Shown: positions 43,448-57,444, counted from the first letter of the stretch. The stretch is DNA of 64,000 nt from Allolobophora icterica (GCA_963556255.1 OY744609.1:9946983-10010982); one strand, 5' to 3'. Made by a program: numbers and translations. The notes: generated by a model from the sequence alone, not told the origin.

Positions 43448-44155
43448 CGAATGCGCCTCCGTGAGTTCAATAAAAAGCTGGTTCGGCTTGGGTATTTGCC
43501 AGAAGATACCGACTCCTTTGATGCACTCTGTGAGAGGGCTGACAGCGCTTTTTGCCGCCGTTCTGCTTAACCCTGCACAATGTGCACATGTCCGTCATGC
43601 CTTGCTGCCCCCAGTTAACACTAGTGATTATGCGCTCCAGTGCATATTTTAACTGTATAACTAGTGGGACAAATGTCCCAGTAGTTTTAAGATATGTCCC
43701 AGTAGTTTGGGTGATTTGTCCCATGTAAAGTGGCTAAAACGGGCTCCATTTGGCAGCAAATGCTCTAAAATGCATTGCTGTGGCTAACTTTGTCCCAGTA
43801 GTTCAAGTCCGTTAAAATATGCACTGATGCGCTCCGTCCTCTCCTGGACAACCGTGAAATCCCCAAAAGCGACGCGCTGACCAGGATGCGTTTTATAATC
43901 AGAATGCTGTATTCGTAAACTATTGGATGGGGTTTGACCGTCCCCTTGGTGAAGCTTGGTCCCATAATTCGAGTAATTAGTGTATCTGAGACGTTTTCCG
44001 TCTTGTTTCAATGACATTTTTCTTATAACATTTTCCAGTAACATTTTCTTTTTATCGTATTTCCTTTGTTTCATGCGCCTCTTTTGTGCATAACATGGCT
44101 GTTAGCCGCAGTGCGTTTGCAGGCGGTTCATTAAAGAACATACTTACTTACTTTT
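43448..44155 (+). mobile_element. LINE 3' end interrupted by a hAT MITE
   Basis: Frames encode LVRLGYLPEDTDSFDALCER then ADSAFCRR, and after the insert LLDNREIPKSDALTRMRFII. This is the same ORF2 tail as in 33514-34860. The 3' end is CGCAGTGCGTTTGCAGGCGG then TTCATTAAAGAA and a (CTTA)n tail into GAT repeats. The MITE at 43638-43826 splits it; excision with one TSD copy would restore the frame at SDYAL-R. Confidence 0.8.
43638..43826. mobile_element. Short hAT MITE inside the LINE
   Basis: Perfect 16-bp inverted ends CAGTGCATATTTTAAC are flanked by the perfect 8-bp duplication ATGCGCTC (43630-43637 and 43827-43834). 189 bp. The interior has repeated TGTCCCAGTAGTTT motifs in both orientations. 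Confidence 0.94.
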
Positions 44156-44187
<32 letters not shown>

Positions 44188-45829
44188 CGTTTATTGTTTA
44201 CAAAGTAAACACACGCTGACAAACCGCAGCATGGAACAAAGTGTGGATAAAGGGAACTGATTTTGCCCCCAACGCATAAAAAATTGATAGCGGCCTACTT
44301 AAAACTCTTTTTGTAAAGACTGTGCTTAGACACCAACTTCAGTCAGAAAGCAAATAATATAGGCCTACTGCATTACATCTAGTTCAAGTACCTTTAATTG
44401 CTGGACGTAGTTGTATGAAGTACCCACCCCCGCAGTATATTAAGCCCTGCGCGTTCAGCAGAGTAGCCTAATCTAGGCCTGTCTTTAGTATTCTTTTGGA
44501 GTGTGGACGCCACAAATGGGGTGTTGTTGTCAGTAACGCCAGACCTGACAAGGGGAAGGGTCCAGTTAGCAACATTGACAAGGGCGTATTCTGTGTCCCA
44601 TGCAGACTCCTCTGTGTGAGAGAGCGCCACACATCGCGGTTCGACTCCCGAAGGTGGCTCATTTCAGAGATCTAAATCTCGAGCTAGCACGGTCCGTACA
44701 CGTGGACCTTAATCGCGTGGCGCCCATTCAAAGGATCTCACCCGATCATTTCATTGAAAAATGAGCAGGATCGAGGCCATATGGTCGCTAGTCCTATATA
44801 AAGACGCGTAAATTTACATTTACATTTGCAGTGAATTCTATAGCCTGTTTCTCTAGCTCGGCTTGTGTGTGGCGCTCGGAAATTTTGGAGATTTACATTA
44901 GGCCTATAGGCTATTATATCCGTCAAGTCGGATAGACTCTAGAGAGTGACGTCATATCTAGCTTATTTCGAACCTCGGATATATATTATATCGAACCCTA
45001 TTGACTGGATTTGACAATGGTCCCTTGAGGTTCGATATAACAGAGCTTTGCTGTAATTGTAATTGCTTAGCATACAATAAAGTGTTTCAGTTCAGTTGAG
45101 TCAAGGACTGAAGGGTGTTCTCACCCTTTGAAGTTCCTGCCCTACTCTTAATTGCCACCCCACTCCCATGTCGAAAAACGTAGTGCCGCCAGTTCTGTGA
45201 GGGCATTTTTCAGTCTTCTCCCCTACACATCGCACCCTACTTTCATCGTTCCCTCCATTATTGGATACGACACAATGTACTACTGTAATTTGGTTTGCTG
45301 CGTTTCACTCTGGACCCTTAAATATTTAATTATTTGCTGCAGACTGACTTTCACGGGCACTATAAATAGCCACGATACGATGGGCTTTTCGTGAACAAGC
45401 TCAGTAGAAGGCACACGCACACAGAATGGTTGCTATTGAATTAGTCAGTAGAAGATTGTTTGAGCATTCAACGTCGGCGCTATAGAAATTCACTGATTAA
45501 ATTACGCTATTTGTGTTTATTTTCTGTCTTGGTTTGTTCGGTAGATGTCGCAACAGTCATTCCGACAAGTATTTTCCATCGGCATTCGCTTGACGTCGCA
45601 TTTGGTTAGCAATTAAAGCAGATGATTCTTGTTTTTCACAAATCCTTTCCCGATTCCGCCTCTTCCCATTACCTCCTTCGCCGCTCCAATTCTAAACATC
45701 CACCTTAGCTGTCTGCTTGCCTAACCTTTTGGGTCTTGACTTAGAACCGATTTCGACCTTATCTGCCTATCGATTTTGTTTTGACTGAGCGCCTATGAAT
45801 AAGCTGGTTCCAGCGACTTCGCTTTTGGG
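44156..45829. other. Gene-free stretch
   Basis: It opens with a (GAT)n run (44157-44187). A tRNA-like box B (GGTTCGACTCC) at about 44640 may mark a SINE head. TTCGATATAAC motifs around 44975-45045 recall pogo or mariner ends but are not paired convincingly. No supported coding exon. Confidence 0.4.
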
Positions 45830-46071
45830 CATGGGCGGCGATCCCAGGGGGTCGAGGGGGACAAGACCTCCACCTTTTAGAGTGGGGGGGGGGGGGAAAA
45901 CACCACACATTTGCCCCCCCCCCAAATTTAGAAGAAATCCAAAAAATGTCAGCAAATTTTATCGCGGATAAATTTTTTTGACCTTTTTTGACCAGTTCAG
46001 GTCAAAACTGTATTTTGACCAGATCATTTCTAAAGTGTCCCCCCACCTGTCAAACAAGATCGCCGCCACTG
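45830..46071. mobile_element. hAT MITE
   Basis: Ends CATGGGCGGCGATCC and, inverted, CAGTGGCGGCGATCTTG are flanked by the perfect 8-bp duplication CTTTTGGG (45822-45829 and 46072-46079). Same family as 31804-32073, opposite orientation. Confidence 0.92.
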
Positions 46072-46099
46072 CTTTTGGGCGTTGTAGAAATTTCGAGAT

Positions 46100-46921
46100 T
46101 ACGATTACGACGATGAGAGGACAGAAGCAGAGCGAAGAGGACAGGACAGGACAGGAGATCAGAGGGCAGGAGAGGAGAGGAGACGACAGGAGAGGAGAGG
46201 AGAGACTTTACGGATCGCCTCAAACAGACCAAACGGAAGTGAGCCTGTCAGACTCGGAGCAGACGCATCCTCTGACCTCTGACCTGTAGTCGTAGATCTT
46301 GACATGTGGTTGATTAAACATCCATTCATCTTGAGCAGGCTGCTCTGTCCGACAGCCTTTCGCGCCAAACATCACATGTCAATCTTGGCAGACGAACGTC
46401 AACGAAAAGACATCTCGTTACTCAATACTCCGATTACGTCATCCTTTTTTAATCCCCTCCATTCCTTATTCTCCCTCGATTCTGCTATTCTCCCTTTATT
46501 CCACTATCCTTCATACACCTTCTATTCCACGTGTACAGTATACTTCTATTTCACCTCTTTTCTCCTCAAACTTCCTCAATCTACTCTCAATATTATTAAA
46601 TCCTCCTCTGTTCTCACCCAATTCTCCTTTATTCTCTATCATCAATCATCGACCTTTCTTTATTCTCGTCCCTCTATCCTCATTCATCTTCCTCCATTTT
46701 CAAGAGCTTAACTTTCCCCCACAAAGTGGTGAGGAGCAATCCCTTCTTCATCCCCTCTCCTTCCCGTTTCCCTATCCCCTTCCCTTCTCAATGTCCTCTC
46801 CCTCCACGTACGAATTTAGTATGCTTAGTCTCGCAGATAACAAAGTACGTGTTTACATTCTGTTTCACAAATGTTGACGACACTGATAGACTGATTGTTA
46901 AGTATATAGTGTACTAAATAT
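46100..46921. other. Purine-rich then pyrimidine-rich low-complexity stretch
   Basis: AGGACAGG / GGAGAGGAGA repeats at 46120-46210 are followed by about 350 bp of CT-rich DNA (46440-46810). The open frame over the CT-rich part follows base composition, not a protein pattern. Confidence 0.6.
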
Positions 46922-47046
46922 GGTCGAGTTGGCTGGGGGTGCAGATGGAGCAGAAGTCTCGAACCAAATTTCTGCCCTAGCGGGGATTGAACTCTCGACC
47001 TCTCGAATGACTGTCCAGCACGCTAACTACTACACTATCGAGCACC
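46922..47046 (-). mobile_element. tRNA-derived SINE head (minus), family 1
   Basis: The plus strand reads TAGCGGGGATTGAACTCTCG then ACCTCTCGAATGACTGTCC and CACGCTAACTACTACACTA, the complement of a box B and box A arrangement. It matches the head of 41765-42030. Confidence 0.65.
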
Positions 47047-47484
47047 CCTAAATTGTCGTCAGTTGAACTTACTTGAAATCAAACCAACGCTATCATGTCG
47101 CAAAAATATATCAGCAGTCAGCACAGGACCAAAACATGGTAGTGACTGTCACCACCACTGTTAAAGGTGGTGGTAATCGGACACCACAGTCACAAACTCA
47201 CAACACAAAGTTAAGCCTATGCAAGTTTCCTCAATCCTCTTCTGTTCTTATTCGTCTTTCGTCTTTCTCGTTGAACCCTATTCCTCCCCTATTTGCGATC
47301 ATCAGCGAGCCTCCTCTTCTATAGTCCTCGACCCTCTATATACCCTCATCTAATTTTCTCGTCCTCTATTCTCGATCCTCTTATATCGTCCTTTATTCTT
47401 GATCCTCAATCTTACGTGATCGCCGGTCTAAATTTCACTCATGATCAAAGACGGTTGTTCTTCTGACCATTCCCAGTCCGAACA

Positions 47485-47835
47485 CGTCTCTATGTCTATC
47501 TCAATCTCTCTCTCGCTGTCTGTCCGTCTGTCTGTCTCTGTATGTCTCTCCTCTCTCTCTCTCTCTTTCTATGTCTGTCTATGTCTCTGTCTGTTGGTCT
47601 CTCTGTCCATTTCTGTATGTCTGCCCTGTCTGTCTTTATCTCTGTTTGTCGGTTTCTCTCTCTCTCTCTGTCTCTCTTTCTCTCTCTCTCTGACTCTCTC
47701 TCTCTCTCTGTCTTTGTCTCTCTCTGTCTCTCTGTCTGTCTCTGTCTGTCTCTGTCGTTCTCTCTGTCTCTCTGTCTCTCTCTGTCTGTCTCTCTGTCTC
47801 TGTCTCTGTCTCTGTCTCTGCCTCTCTCTCTATCT
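47485..47835. repeat. (TC)n/(TCTG)n low-complexity tract
   Basis: About 350 bp of TCTC and TCTG repeats. Open frames on both strands are Ser/Leu or Arg/Glu/Asp artefacts. Confidence 0.97.
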
Positions 47836-48903
47836 GGGCGATTTGCCATTGGTTGTGATGAGCTAATGACCGGATTGATTGCCCAATCGGTCACATCTTG
47901 CATTCCTTGAAGTGTTTACAAACCCGTTCTTTCTGAGTCGTTGAATCTTCACGGGGGCGCCAACCAGGGCACAATTTATGGGCAACAACTGACCCCGCCC
48001 AATGATTCAGACACGCTCCCACTGCAGATACATTTGCCTCATAGATTTCCTTCCCGTCCAGAGGTCTTTCTTCTCACTTCTTAAGGATATCGCCCGTCGA
48101 AGATAAATTTCCACCTCTGTCGGAATCCATGTCTTCCTCCTCCTTCGCCACCGTCCATAGATCGAACCCTGTAGGGGATTAAGCTGTTCACCCTGGTCAC
48201 TCTGTCTCCCTCTCTGGCTCTCTCTTTCTCTACTCTCCAGTGGTGACTATGCGGACTGTTACATAATAAATGCACTCGTCACTGACGATATCCAGTTCTT
48301 CGATTGGAAGATTAAACGTTAGCGCCATCGAAAAACCAATAAGAAATAATTTAACCACTCGACTAGCTCCTCTCCTCTTCTTCTCCTCTCCTATTTTCTC
48401 CATCTCCTCTCCTCCTTCCATTTCCTCCCCTCCCTTCTTCGCTCCATCTTCGCTATAAGTACTTGTGTGTATTAGGCTAACATATAGGAGCCCATGGTCC
48501 AACCTAGTGTCAAACGTTTTTTGCCGTATATTCATAAGGGTTCATACAGAACATGTCGGCCTACACATGCAATTAGAAGGCATAAATATATATTGGTCTA
48601 TAATTAATTTCATCACGTTCGGTAGATATGAGCTTACCCGATTCACGTCTTCAAAGGAAACAACGCCATTGCCAGTACTCTGGTAGTGCCCATCCCAAGC
48701 CCGGATTAAGGAGGAGGGCGACGCTAATCATCCTTATTATGACACAGCGTCGTTAAGTAGTAAATAACCGCCTTCAAAGAAGCTAATAATCTACAAATGT
48801 GTGCAATTTTTCTAGCGCCAGACCGGCCCAGACTACAGTCGAATCATTTTTATAATTATAATCTTTTCGGCGAATTCGCTTCGATTTTCACCGACGTTAC
48901 CGC
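47836..48903. other. Gene-free stretch
   Basis: A CTCTCC-rich tract lies at 48360-48460. No exon with family or splice support on either strand. Confidence 0.45.
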
Positions 48904-49504
48904 CATAGTGCGACTGTACGTTACCTACCGGAATAACGTACGCGTACCGTACGTACGTTATCGGAAAAATAACGTACACGTACCGTACGCGTCCGTTAAA
49001 AATGCCACAAGTTGATCTGATCATTCGCAAAGAGCCTCAATATAACTACAGCCTTATAACGTACGAGTACCGAACGCGTACGTAAAAAATGATCAGTTTA
49101 ACTCTACAGTATTAGTCTCCCCGTACGCAGGCCTATAGTTAATTACGAACGGTACTAAAATTTAGTATTGCCAATAAAATGACCACTGGCACCGACCATC
49201 CTATAAAGTGTGCCGTAAAATCTTAATTATCTTCATATTATAGCCTACATTAGACAGACTATTAGCAATTTGGAATTTAAAAGTGTAAAAGTAGAGATCA
49301 TTGAACAGCTACAGCTAACAGATGTAATGATTAAAATTGGTTACGACCGTAAATCATAACTGTTATTGACTTTTCTTGTGCATAATGTTATGTATTTTAT
49401 TTTCGTCATGAACTGATCTGAACGTATGGTATAATAACGTACGCGTACCGTACGTACGTTATAGAAAAAAATAACGTACGTACCGTACGTACGGTCGCAC
49501 CTTG
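48904..49504. mobile_element. hAT-like element rich in ACGTACG
   Basis: Ends CATAGTGCGACTGTACGT and, inverted, CAAGGTGCGACCGTACGT are flanked by the perfect 8-bp duplication GTTACCGC (48896-48903 and 49505-49512). Both subterminal regions repeat AACGTACGCGTACCGTACGT-type motifs. 601 bp, no coding capacity. Confidence 0.87.
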
Positions 49505-49689
49505 GTTACCGCGATTAACATCGACAAATAATCGAAAAGCGGTTTTAAGACACTAAATTCATGCAGGTCTTGGACACAATCACCTTCATCACAATCACCA
49601 TCGTCATTATCATCATTATCATCGTCGTCGTTGTCGTCATCATCAGCAGCAGCCCGGTCAATGTCTAGATGATAAAGATTACGGTGGGA

Positions 49690-51349
<1,660 letters not shown>

Positions 51350-51610
51350 GGGTCCATAGAGTAGTGGTAACATCACTGGCGTGAAGAGCAAGCGGTAGCG
51401 GGATCGCTTCCCGCAACCCTCCCAAATTTAGGTCCACTCAGCCTTTCATTCGCGAGATGTTTGTTAAAATGAGATGTAGGACGTGATGGGCGCCTTGCAT
51501 GGCTGCCATGTACAGTTAAATTCGACTCCTGTAATAACTTGTGATCATCCGTTCATACTGATTTGTAATCATACTGCGTTATTGTCAGTTTGAAGATATT
51601 AAACGATTAT
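51350..51610 (+). mobile_element. tRNA-derived SINE, family 2
   Basis: Head GTCCATAGAGTAGTGGTAAC (box A) and GCGGGATCGCTTCCCGCAAC (box B region), then GGGCGCCTTGCATGGCTGCC and TTCGACTCCTGTAATAACT. It ends in a TTATTATTATG tail. The same family in reverse at 60205-60395; body pieces at 58290. Confidence 0.7.
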
Positions 51611-51734
51611 TATTATGTATGTACGTATGACTCCAAGTCGTCTGAGAAGAGAAGCATCGACCTTGCCTCACCTTCTGTTAGTGTTAGTGTAGCAGTGGTA
51701 GCAGGCATGATAGTAGTGGCAGTAGTATTCCATA

Positions 51735-52030
51735 AATTCTCAGGTCTTTCCCAGTCTTCACTAATACTGCTGCTTACTCACCATCCTCCTCCTCCGCCTA
51801 AAGCTCCTCTATCTATCACCCGTCAGGCTTTCCAATCCCAATTAAAGTCTCACGTCTTGAAGAATTCCCACCCTGATCCCATCCGCTCCTCCACCTGCCA
51901 ATCTAGACCTCAACGAACCCCGCCTCTGCAGCTACTCTCTCTCCTCTCCCTGGCCTTCTGGCGACCGGACTTCGTTCTTCGCTTGATACCTCTAGACAAC
52001 CCATCTAACGTGACCCAGCGCTAGTTGATA
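51735..52030 (+). mobile_element. LINE ORF2 C-terminal fragment
   Basis: Encodes SITRQAFQSQLKSHVLKNSH then PDPI, the usual F-x-x-x-LK-(S/T)-H-(L/V)-(F/L) tail of CR1/L2-type ORF2. Related fragments on the minus strand at 54240 and 56570 share FHSKLKSQLFKNFYP-like sequence. Confidence 0.6.
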
Positions 52031-54239
52031 AGCCGGTGCACTGAGCTTAGATTTTAATCAGCGGTTTTTGGAGTTTGTAATTACGATTAAGATTACTAGA
52101 AAGATGAGGGTTTCAGTTTAAAGCTGGTTTCAGCCGGTGCTGTGCTGGCTGCATAAGACGGCTTTTGGCTTTGAGACCAGAGCTGATTGATATAACTATA
52201 TCACAGTAGGGCCACATTGGACACTGAGGGAGATCAGTTGGCTGTGGACATCATACGCAGCTGCCTTCCCACCCATTTGCGGCCTTGCAGGTATACTCGA
52301 TGTGGGAATTGTAAAAATAAGACTGGGGTCGGGTTGAACATTTTATCCGTGTTTTGCAAACTCATGTCAGCGAAATTTGAAAGCAGATGATATCAACGCT
52401 AGCAGTTTTGCAAGTCAGACGAATCACAATCAATTCCTTTGTTGAGAAAATTCAAAACTGCATACATGATACACCATGGAAATTTCATTTCTTTGTCAGA
52501 GACTCAGAGTGAAATAATGCTTATTCACACTAGCCATGCAGTGTTTAATCTATACGTCTTTGGGGGAATGTCCCCCGCCAGGATTGATGTCCCCCAGAGG
52601 CCAACAATATTACAATGTAGAGACATTTAGGGGAGGAAAATCCCCCCCCCAGGATACATGTGGATACATGGTTTCCCCCCAGAGAGAGAGATGATTTCCT
52701 AAAAAAAAGGTCATCAACTTTTTTGAGAGAGTAATTGCTGTAGAAAAAGTTCAAAAAAATCGGACTGAAGGGGTTGAAAACGAACCCCTGGGGTGTTCAA
52801 GGGGGTCCTAAGAAAGACTAAGAGGTTGAACCTCCAAATACCCGACAATTCCCACCCTGGACTGATCAGCGAGAAACGGGATTTCAATTCTAGAAACCAG
52901 TTCCAGTAGCCTAACAGAATCTTCGGCTTCACTGGAGAGAATTCTCTGCGCAAGCAGACCATAGAGAAGGCGGTTAAAGTCAGAGAAGTTTGGTCGAGAG
53001 TTTAATCCTTTGCTAAAGTTAACAAACGCCTTCAGTGACACAGAAGGACGTTACACGGTCACAGTATTACGCTACTATAGGATACTCTCTTCTTCTTGTC
53101 TAACTTTCGATGTTCTCTGGTTTTCTCTTGAAGTGTCGCCATATCAATTTCTAATTATCATTTTTGAAGAAACGAACATAACTGTGTTGATGGACATGCA
53201 ACCACAGTTTAAATAATTACACAGTACGTCGACTCGCATTGCTAACTGTTGACTTGTTTTGGGGTGACGCCATTTTGAAAATGCAATCTTGAATTATAGA
53301 TTTAAGCTGAAATAAACGTTAAAAATAATATTGTTAATTCTAATTAAGTCCTCGATGTTGTTGTAACGTTTAAAAAATATTTTATGTGATGGATTCCGGT
53401 GTAGGCCTATCGGCGTGTAGTCCTCAGTGTTGTTTTAACGTTTATTTGATGTGATGGATTCCGGGGTATCGACGTGCAAACGACTCGTTTTCAAAATGGC
53501 GATCGGTCACACATTCTGACTGCTGCATCGGCCGGGAGTCGACCTACTGTGTAATTATTTATACTGTGATGCAACGCACACATTATCACTTAATTTGTGA
53601 CTCACGATGTCACTGAAAGTAATTGCAGTTGTTGTAATTACTAGACCCCGATGTGATTGTAGTTTAAATGACCCAGGCTGAGCAAAGTGTAATTATAATT
53701 TTAATTGACCAAATAAAAACTGTAATTTGATGAATACTTGAAGATGTAATTGACGCAGACCTGCAGGTCCCAATGACGTAACCGTTTGAATTAACACACT
53801 GACGACATCTAACGACGAGCAGATATATATTTGAGACATTTTCAGAAAACGTCATTTCCTTAGAAAACTTACTTCCGAGGTTTTTAAATTCGACAAAAAA
53901 GAGCAAGGCAATTAGAAGGATTGATAGATGTTGGCAGATGGTGCGAGTCTCTTGTGTTTTTCTTGACAGATTTAATCGTCAGAGGGCGACGTCATCGCGT
54001 CCCTGCCTTTGATCGATTTATCGAATCTCGTGACCTAACGTACGATTTCGTTGGAAAGGGACAAACGCACCGCGTATACGAAGTTAGGCGTATGTAGCAT
54101 TGTGTAGGCTATAACCAATGCATATGTAAATAAAAAATAATGATAGAATATGCAGTGGTTGAATCAGTCGGGTCTTAGACCCGAATCGAGATCGGTCGTA
54201 TGAACTGTGACATATCGTAATCGTAAACTCCAAAACACC
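52031..54239. other. Gene-free stretch
   Basis: 52555-52800 has short G and C homopolymer blocks around TGTCCCCC that look transposon-derived, but I found no paired ends. 53345-53470 is a diverged tandem duplication of about 85 bp containing GTGATGGATTCCGG. No supported gene. Confidence 0.4.
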
Positions 54240-54640
54240 AGGGACTTACTTGTCCGAGGGGTTGTCCAGAGATCGATGTCTACTGGAGGTCCGAGTCCGG
54301 TTGCCAGAGAGACCAGAGAGGCAGAGCAGCCGTTAAGGCGGGTTTCGTTGAGGACGAGAAATCTTGGAAGGCAGGGGATCGGGTGGATTAGCGTAGGAAT
54401 TCTTGAAGAGGTGAGACTTCGTTTTGGAATGGAAAATGGAAAGCCGGTGGAGTGATGAGTAGAGAAGCCTGAGGCAGATGAGGGTGAGTGAGTGGCAGTA
54501 GTAGTGGAGAGATCATTTGCCACATAAAATAGGAGACCCGACAGCCTAAGAATTAAGGGAGATCCGGCTGGATGCCTCCGACTCCGTTGTGAGGAGCTCT
54601 GAAATGTCGAAGAAGGGAATGGAAAAAACAATTAAGGTGT
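54240..54640 (-). mobile_element. LINE 3' fragment (minus)
   Basis: Minus-strand frames give FHSKTKSHLFKNSYANPPDP and a following CSASLVSLATG segment. These match the tail of 56570-57035 and the end of the LINE piece at 11370. Frameshifted. Confidence 0.6.
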
Positions 54641-54649
54641 TTTGCAGTC

Positions 54650-54815
54650 TTGTTGTCAAGACCCTAAACCTCAAGACCAAGACCAAGACTTTGAACCTCA
54701 AGACCAAGACCAAGACTTTGATCCTCGAGACCAAGACCAAGACTTTGAACCTCGAGACCAAGACCAAGACCAAGACTTTGAACCTCGAGACCAAGAAAAG
54801 ACCCCAAAAAATCAC
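54650..54815. repeat. 27-bp minisatellite
   Basis: Tandem CCTCAAGACCAAGACCAAGA followed by CTTTGAA. Short frames on both strands are repeat artefacts. Confidence 0.95.
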
Positions 54816-55377
54816 ATTCAGGCCAAGACTTCTTTTCCTTACAAAAAAACCTGTCAAGTCGGACTACTCGCTATTTTAATGAAAACGTGAGTCTTTTATT
54901 TTATTCAAGCAAATTAACTTTAAATGCAGACTGCAGAGAATTCGGAATTCGTATTTACAAAAGTCCTTCATGCAAAATGTTATTCCAAATGCCTTTTGTA
55001 TTTTATAAAAACCAATTCACTCAGAATTTTCTGACCAGACGTGGCTCGTGGGGCCTCATAAAAATTTCGCCATGTGAAAAAATACTTTCCATAGGTGCTG
55101 AAGTCGCTGGCACACACAGCAGCTTTTCAAGCACTGGATGTAACTACAAATCGTGAGCCTTTTCTGAAATTCTCCCATGGTTTATCAAACCGTCTGGCTA
55201 AGAAAAAGTCTCGGCAGGGCTTCCAGATACAGCATAACTTATTTGCTGCTGTCAGTGGGTTTTCCTAACCAACAAGACTTGCATCCGTCCGTAGGTATTT
55301 GTCGTAGGCTATGATGCAAAGAGGTTTGATAATTTTTTTTATTCTTGAGTTTTTTTAAATAACTTCATATTGACAGC

Positions 55378-55570
55378 CGGTCTTGGTCTTGGTCTTGCGA
55401 GACCAAGACCAAGACTTTGAACCTCAAGACCAAGACCAAAACCATGACTTTGAACCTCAAGACCAATACCAAGACCTAGACTTTTGGTCTCAAGACCAAG
55501 ACCAAGGCCAAGACTTTTAAAAACGAACTCTAGTGCACTTGAGACCAAGACCTTGGTCTCGAGGACAACA
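55378..55570. repeat. Second block of the same minisatellite, partly inverted
   Basis: Same CAAGACCAAGACTTTGAACC unit as 54650-54815. The left edge (TCTTGGTCTTGGTCTTG) is in inverted orientation, giving a short palindrome. Confidence 0.92.
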
Positions 55571-56194
55571 AGTCTGGTGTTTTGTCTCCAATTGTTATCG
55601 ACCATGTGCATCGTGTTTCATACATTTTACGTTTTATGAGAACGGCGATCAGCGCATAATGAGTAATTGATTCGCCAGATGGGCTTATAATAGCCTATAG
55701 CATTTAGATTTGATTTACAGAAAGTTTGAGATCCACCCCACTACTGGGTAAGCAATTTAACCCCTCTATCTGAGCACTGTTGTTGATTAATCTTTTTCTT
55801 AGCGACTTTGACTGCATTTAGGTTCGCGTATATAAAGGCAACGCTTTTGTGAGGCATTGAAAAGGCCATATAGTGCCTCACAAAAAGGCCATATAGTAAG
55901 TGTTCACGTGCATAGGCCTACATACATAATTATATGCTTTGACTTTGAGCCTTTGACATATGTAATACAATTTCTTATTTCATCCGGTGCGGTTTATCTT
56001 TACGGCGCGTTGCCGCTTCTGTCCGCAGGGTGCTTCAGATTGCACTTTCGGTGCTGCTGGTGCTGGTGCTGTTCTGTGACATCCATGCAGAGGTTCGGAC
56101 GTGGCTTCGATCGAGACAGGTGGGTGAAGAAAGGTTCTTCATTTACGACCAGTTTTCTGCGTTCTCTCAGTTCTTTAATGTTATTCAGAACTAA

Positions 56195-56320
56195 GAAAAA
56201 GCAGATCAATCTCTTTAGCTATCCTGAGAGGCAGATTTGAAGTGTTAACGACTTCATTTTCTTAGCCTCGGCATATGAGGGCGGGTAGCCAAACCTCTCC
56301 CTCCCAGTCTCATCTAAACT
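56195..56320 (-). mobile_element. SINE family 1, 3' part (minus)
   Basis: Contains CGACTTCATTTTCTTAGCCT then CGGCATATGAGGGCGGGTA, the conserved 3' domain of family 1. The tRNA head is missing. Confidence 0.6.
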
Positions 56321-56569
56321 TGTGCTTTGTGATAACGGTGCTATAGAGGTCGTTCGATTAGATGAAATAGGCGCTTAATAAATAATGAATTAAATCTATC
56401 TACAGCGTTGTGCCCATGTTAGGTCAATGAGTGCCTCTCCAGTTGTACCACTGACCTCGTAATCGTAATCGTAATCGTAAACGCCTAAGTTCTAAAGCGC
56501 CACTCGAACGACAAGAGCAGGGCACCAGCGTATTCACGAGCGCAGCGTCAAATCAGAGGTTTTTTCAAA

Positions 56570-57040
56570 GGGTAGTCAAAAGGAGGTCCGAGTTTCCAGA
56601 GGGTACAGATCAAGAGAGGAGGCAGAGCAGCTGTTAAGGCGGGTGTCGTTAGGGCGAGAAGAATTAGAAGGCGAAGGATCAGAGGAGTCTGGGTAGAAGT
56701 TCTTGAAAAGTTGAGACTTCAGTTTTGAGTGGAAAGCCCAGAGGTGATACACAGAGTAGCCTGAGGCGAATGGTGGAGGGTATACTGTCAATGATGATGG
56801 AGTAACCGAGAATCTGGGAATTCGGAAGGGAGGTCGTTCCAGAGTCGTGATGCAGTGTTGGATATGGCTCCGCTGGAGAATTTGAGATGAGTAGTGACCG
56901 GGTGTCGAGAAAGACTGCGATAGGGGGATGATCGGGTGGAGCCGATTGGTTGGATGGTGAAGCGATCACGGAGATACTTGGGCTGGAAATATTGTAGGGA
57001 GTTGTAGGTTAGATATAGGACTTTGAATTGGAGTCTGACC
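56570..57040 (-). mobile_element. LINE ORF2 C-terminal fragment (minus)
   Basis: Minus-strand frames read DRFTIQPIGSTRSSPYRSLS then RHPVTTHLKFSSGAI and SRLWNDLPSEFP, then FHSKLKSQLFKNFYPDSSDP. This is a classic CR1/L2-type ORF2 tail with one frameshift, and the best preserved of the related pieces at 11370, 51735 and 54240. Confidence 0.82.
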
Positions 57041-57444
57041 TTGTATCAAAGGTATCTCCTCACACGACAGAAGCAACCCTATGCTGTCGTGGCACATTTG
57101 CATAATCATTAGCATATAAATCCCTTATATTTGAATACAGTATTATGGTAGCTATACACCTTAACTCTGTAACAAGTTGCGCATGTGTCAGCTTGGATAG
57201 AACAATAAACGAAATTGATTGATTGATTGTTTGTTTGATTGATTGTATGAGCCCAAAGAGCGAGTGGCAGGCAGCCTGGTTGAAGTCGGACCATTTCTGT
57301 GTTTTATTCTCTCAATAGCGACGACTGTTTCCTCATCTAATCGGCAATGATTGCTTTGTTATCAGACAATTCATGTCTATCGTGACATGCATATTATGTG
57401 CGTGCATGACATGTGTTCGGGTGAGTTGCCTTACAGATGTGCTG

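Noticed and set aside
43228..43570. Poly-Val/Gly/Asp and poly-Ile/Thr/His frames
   Set aside because: They are translations of the (GGT)n(GAT)n repeat; the tail belongs to a LINE fragment.
46304..46711. 135-codon frame
   Set aside because: It covers CT-rich low-complexity DNA, shows no domain and has no splice support.
47441..47903. Long Ser/Leu-rich and Arg/Glu/Asp-rich frames
   Set aside because: Both are translations of a (TC)n/(TCTG)n tract.
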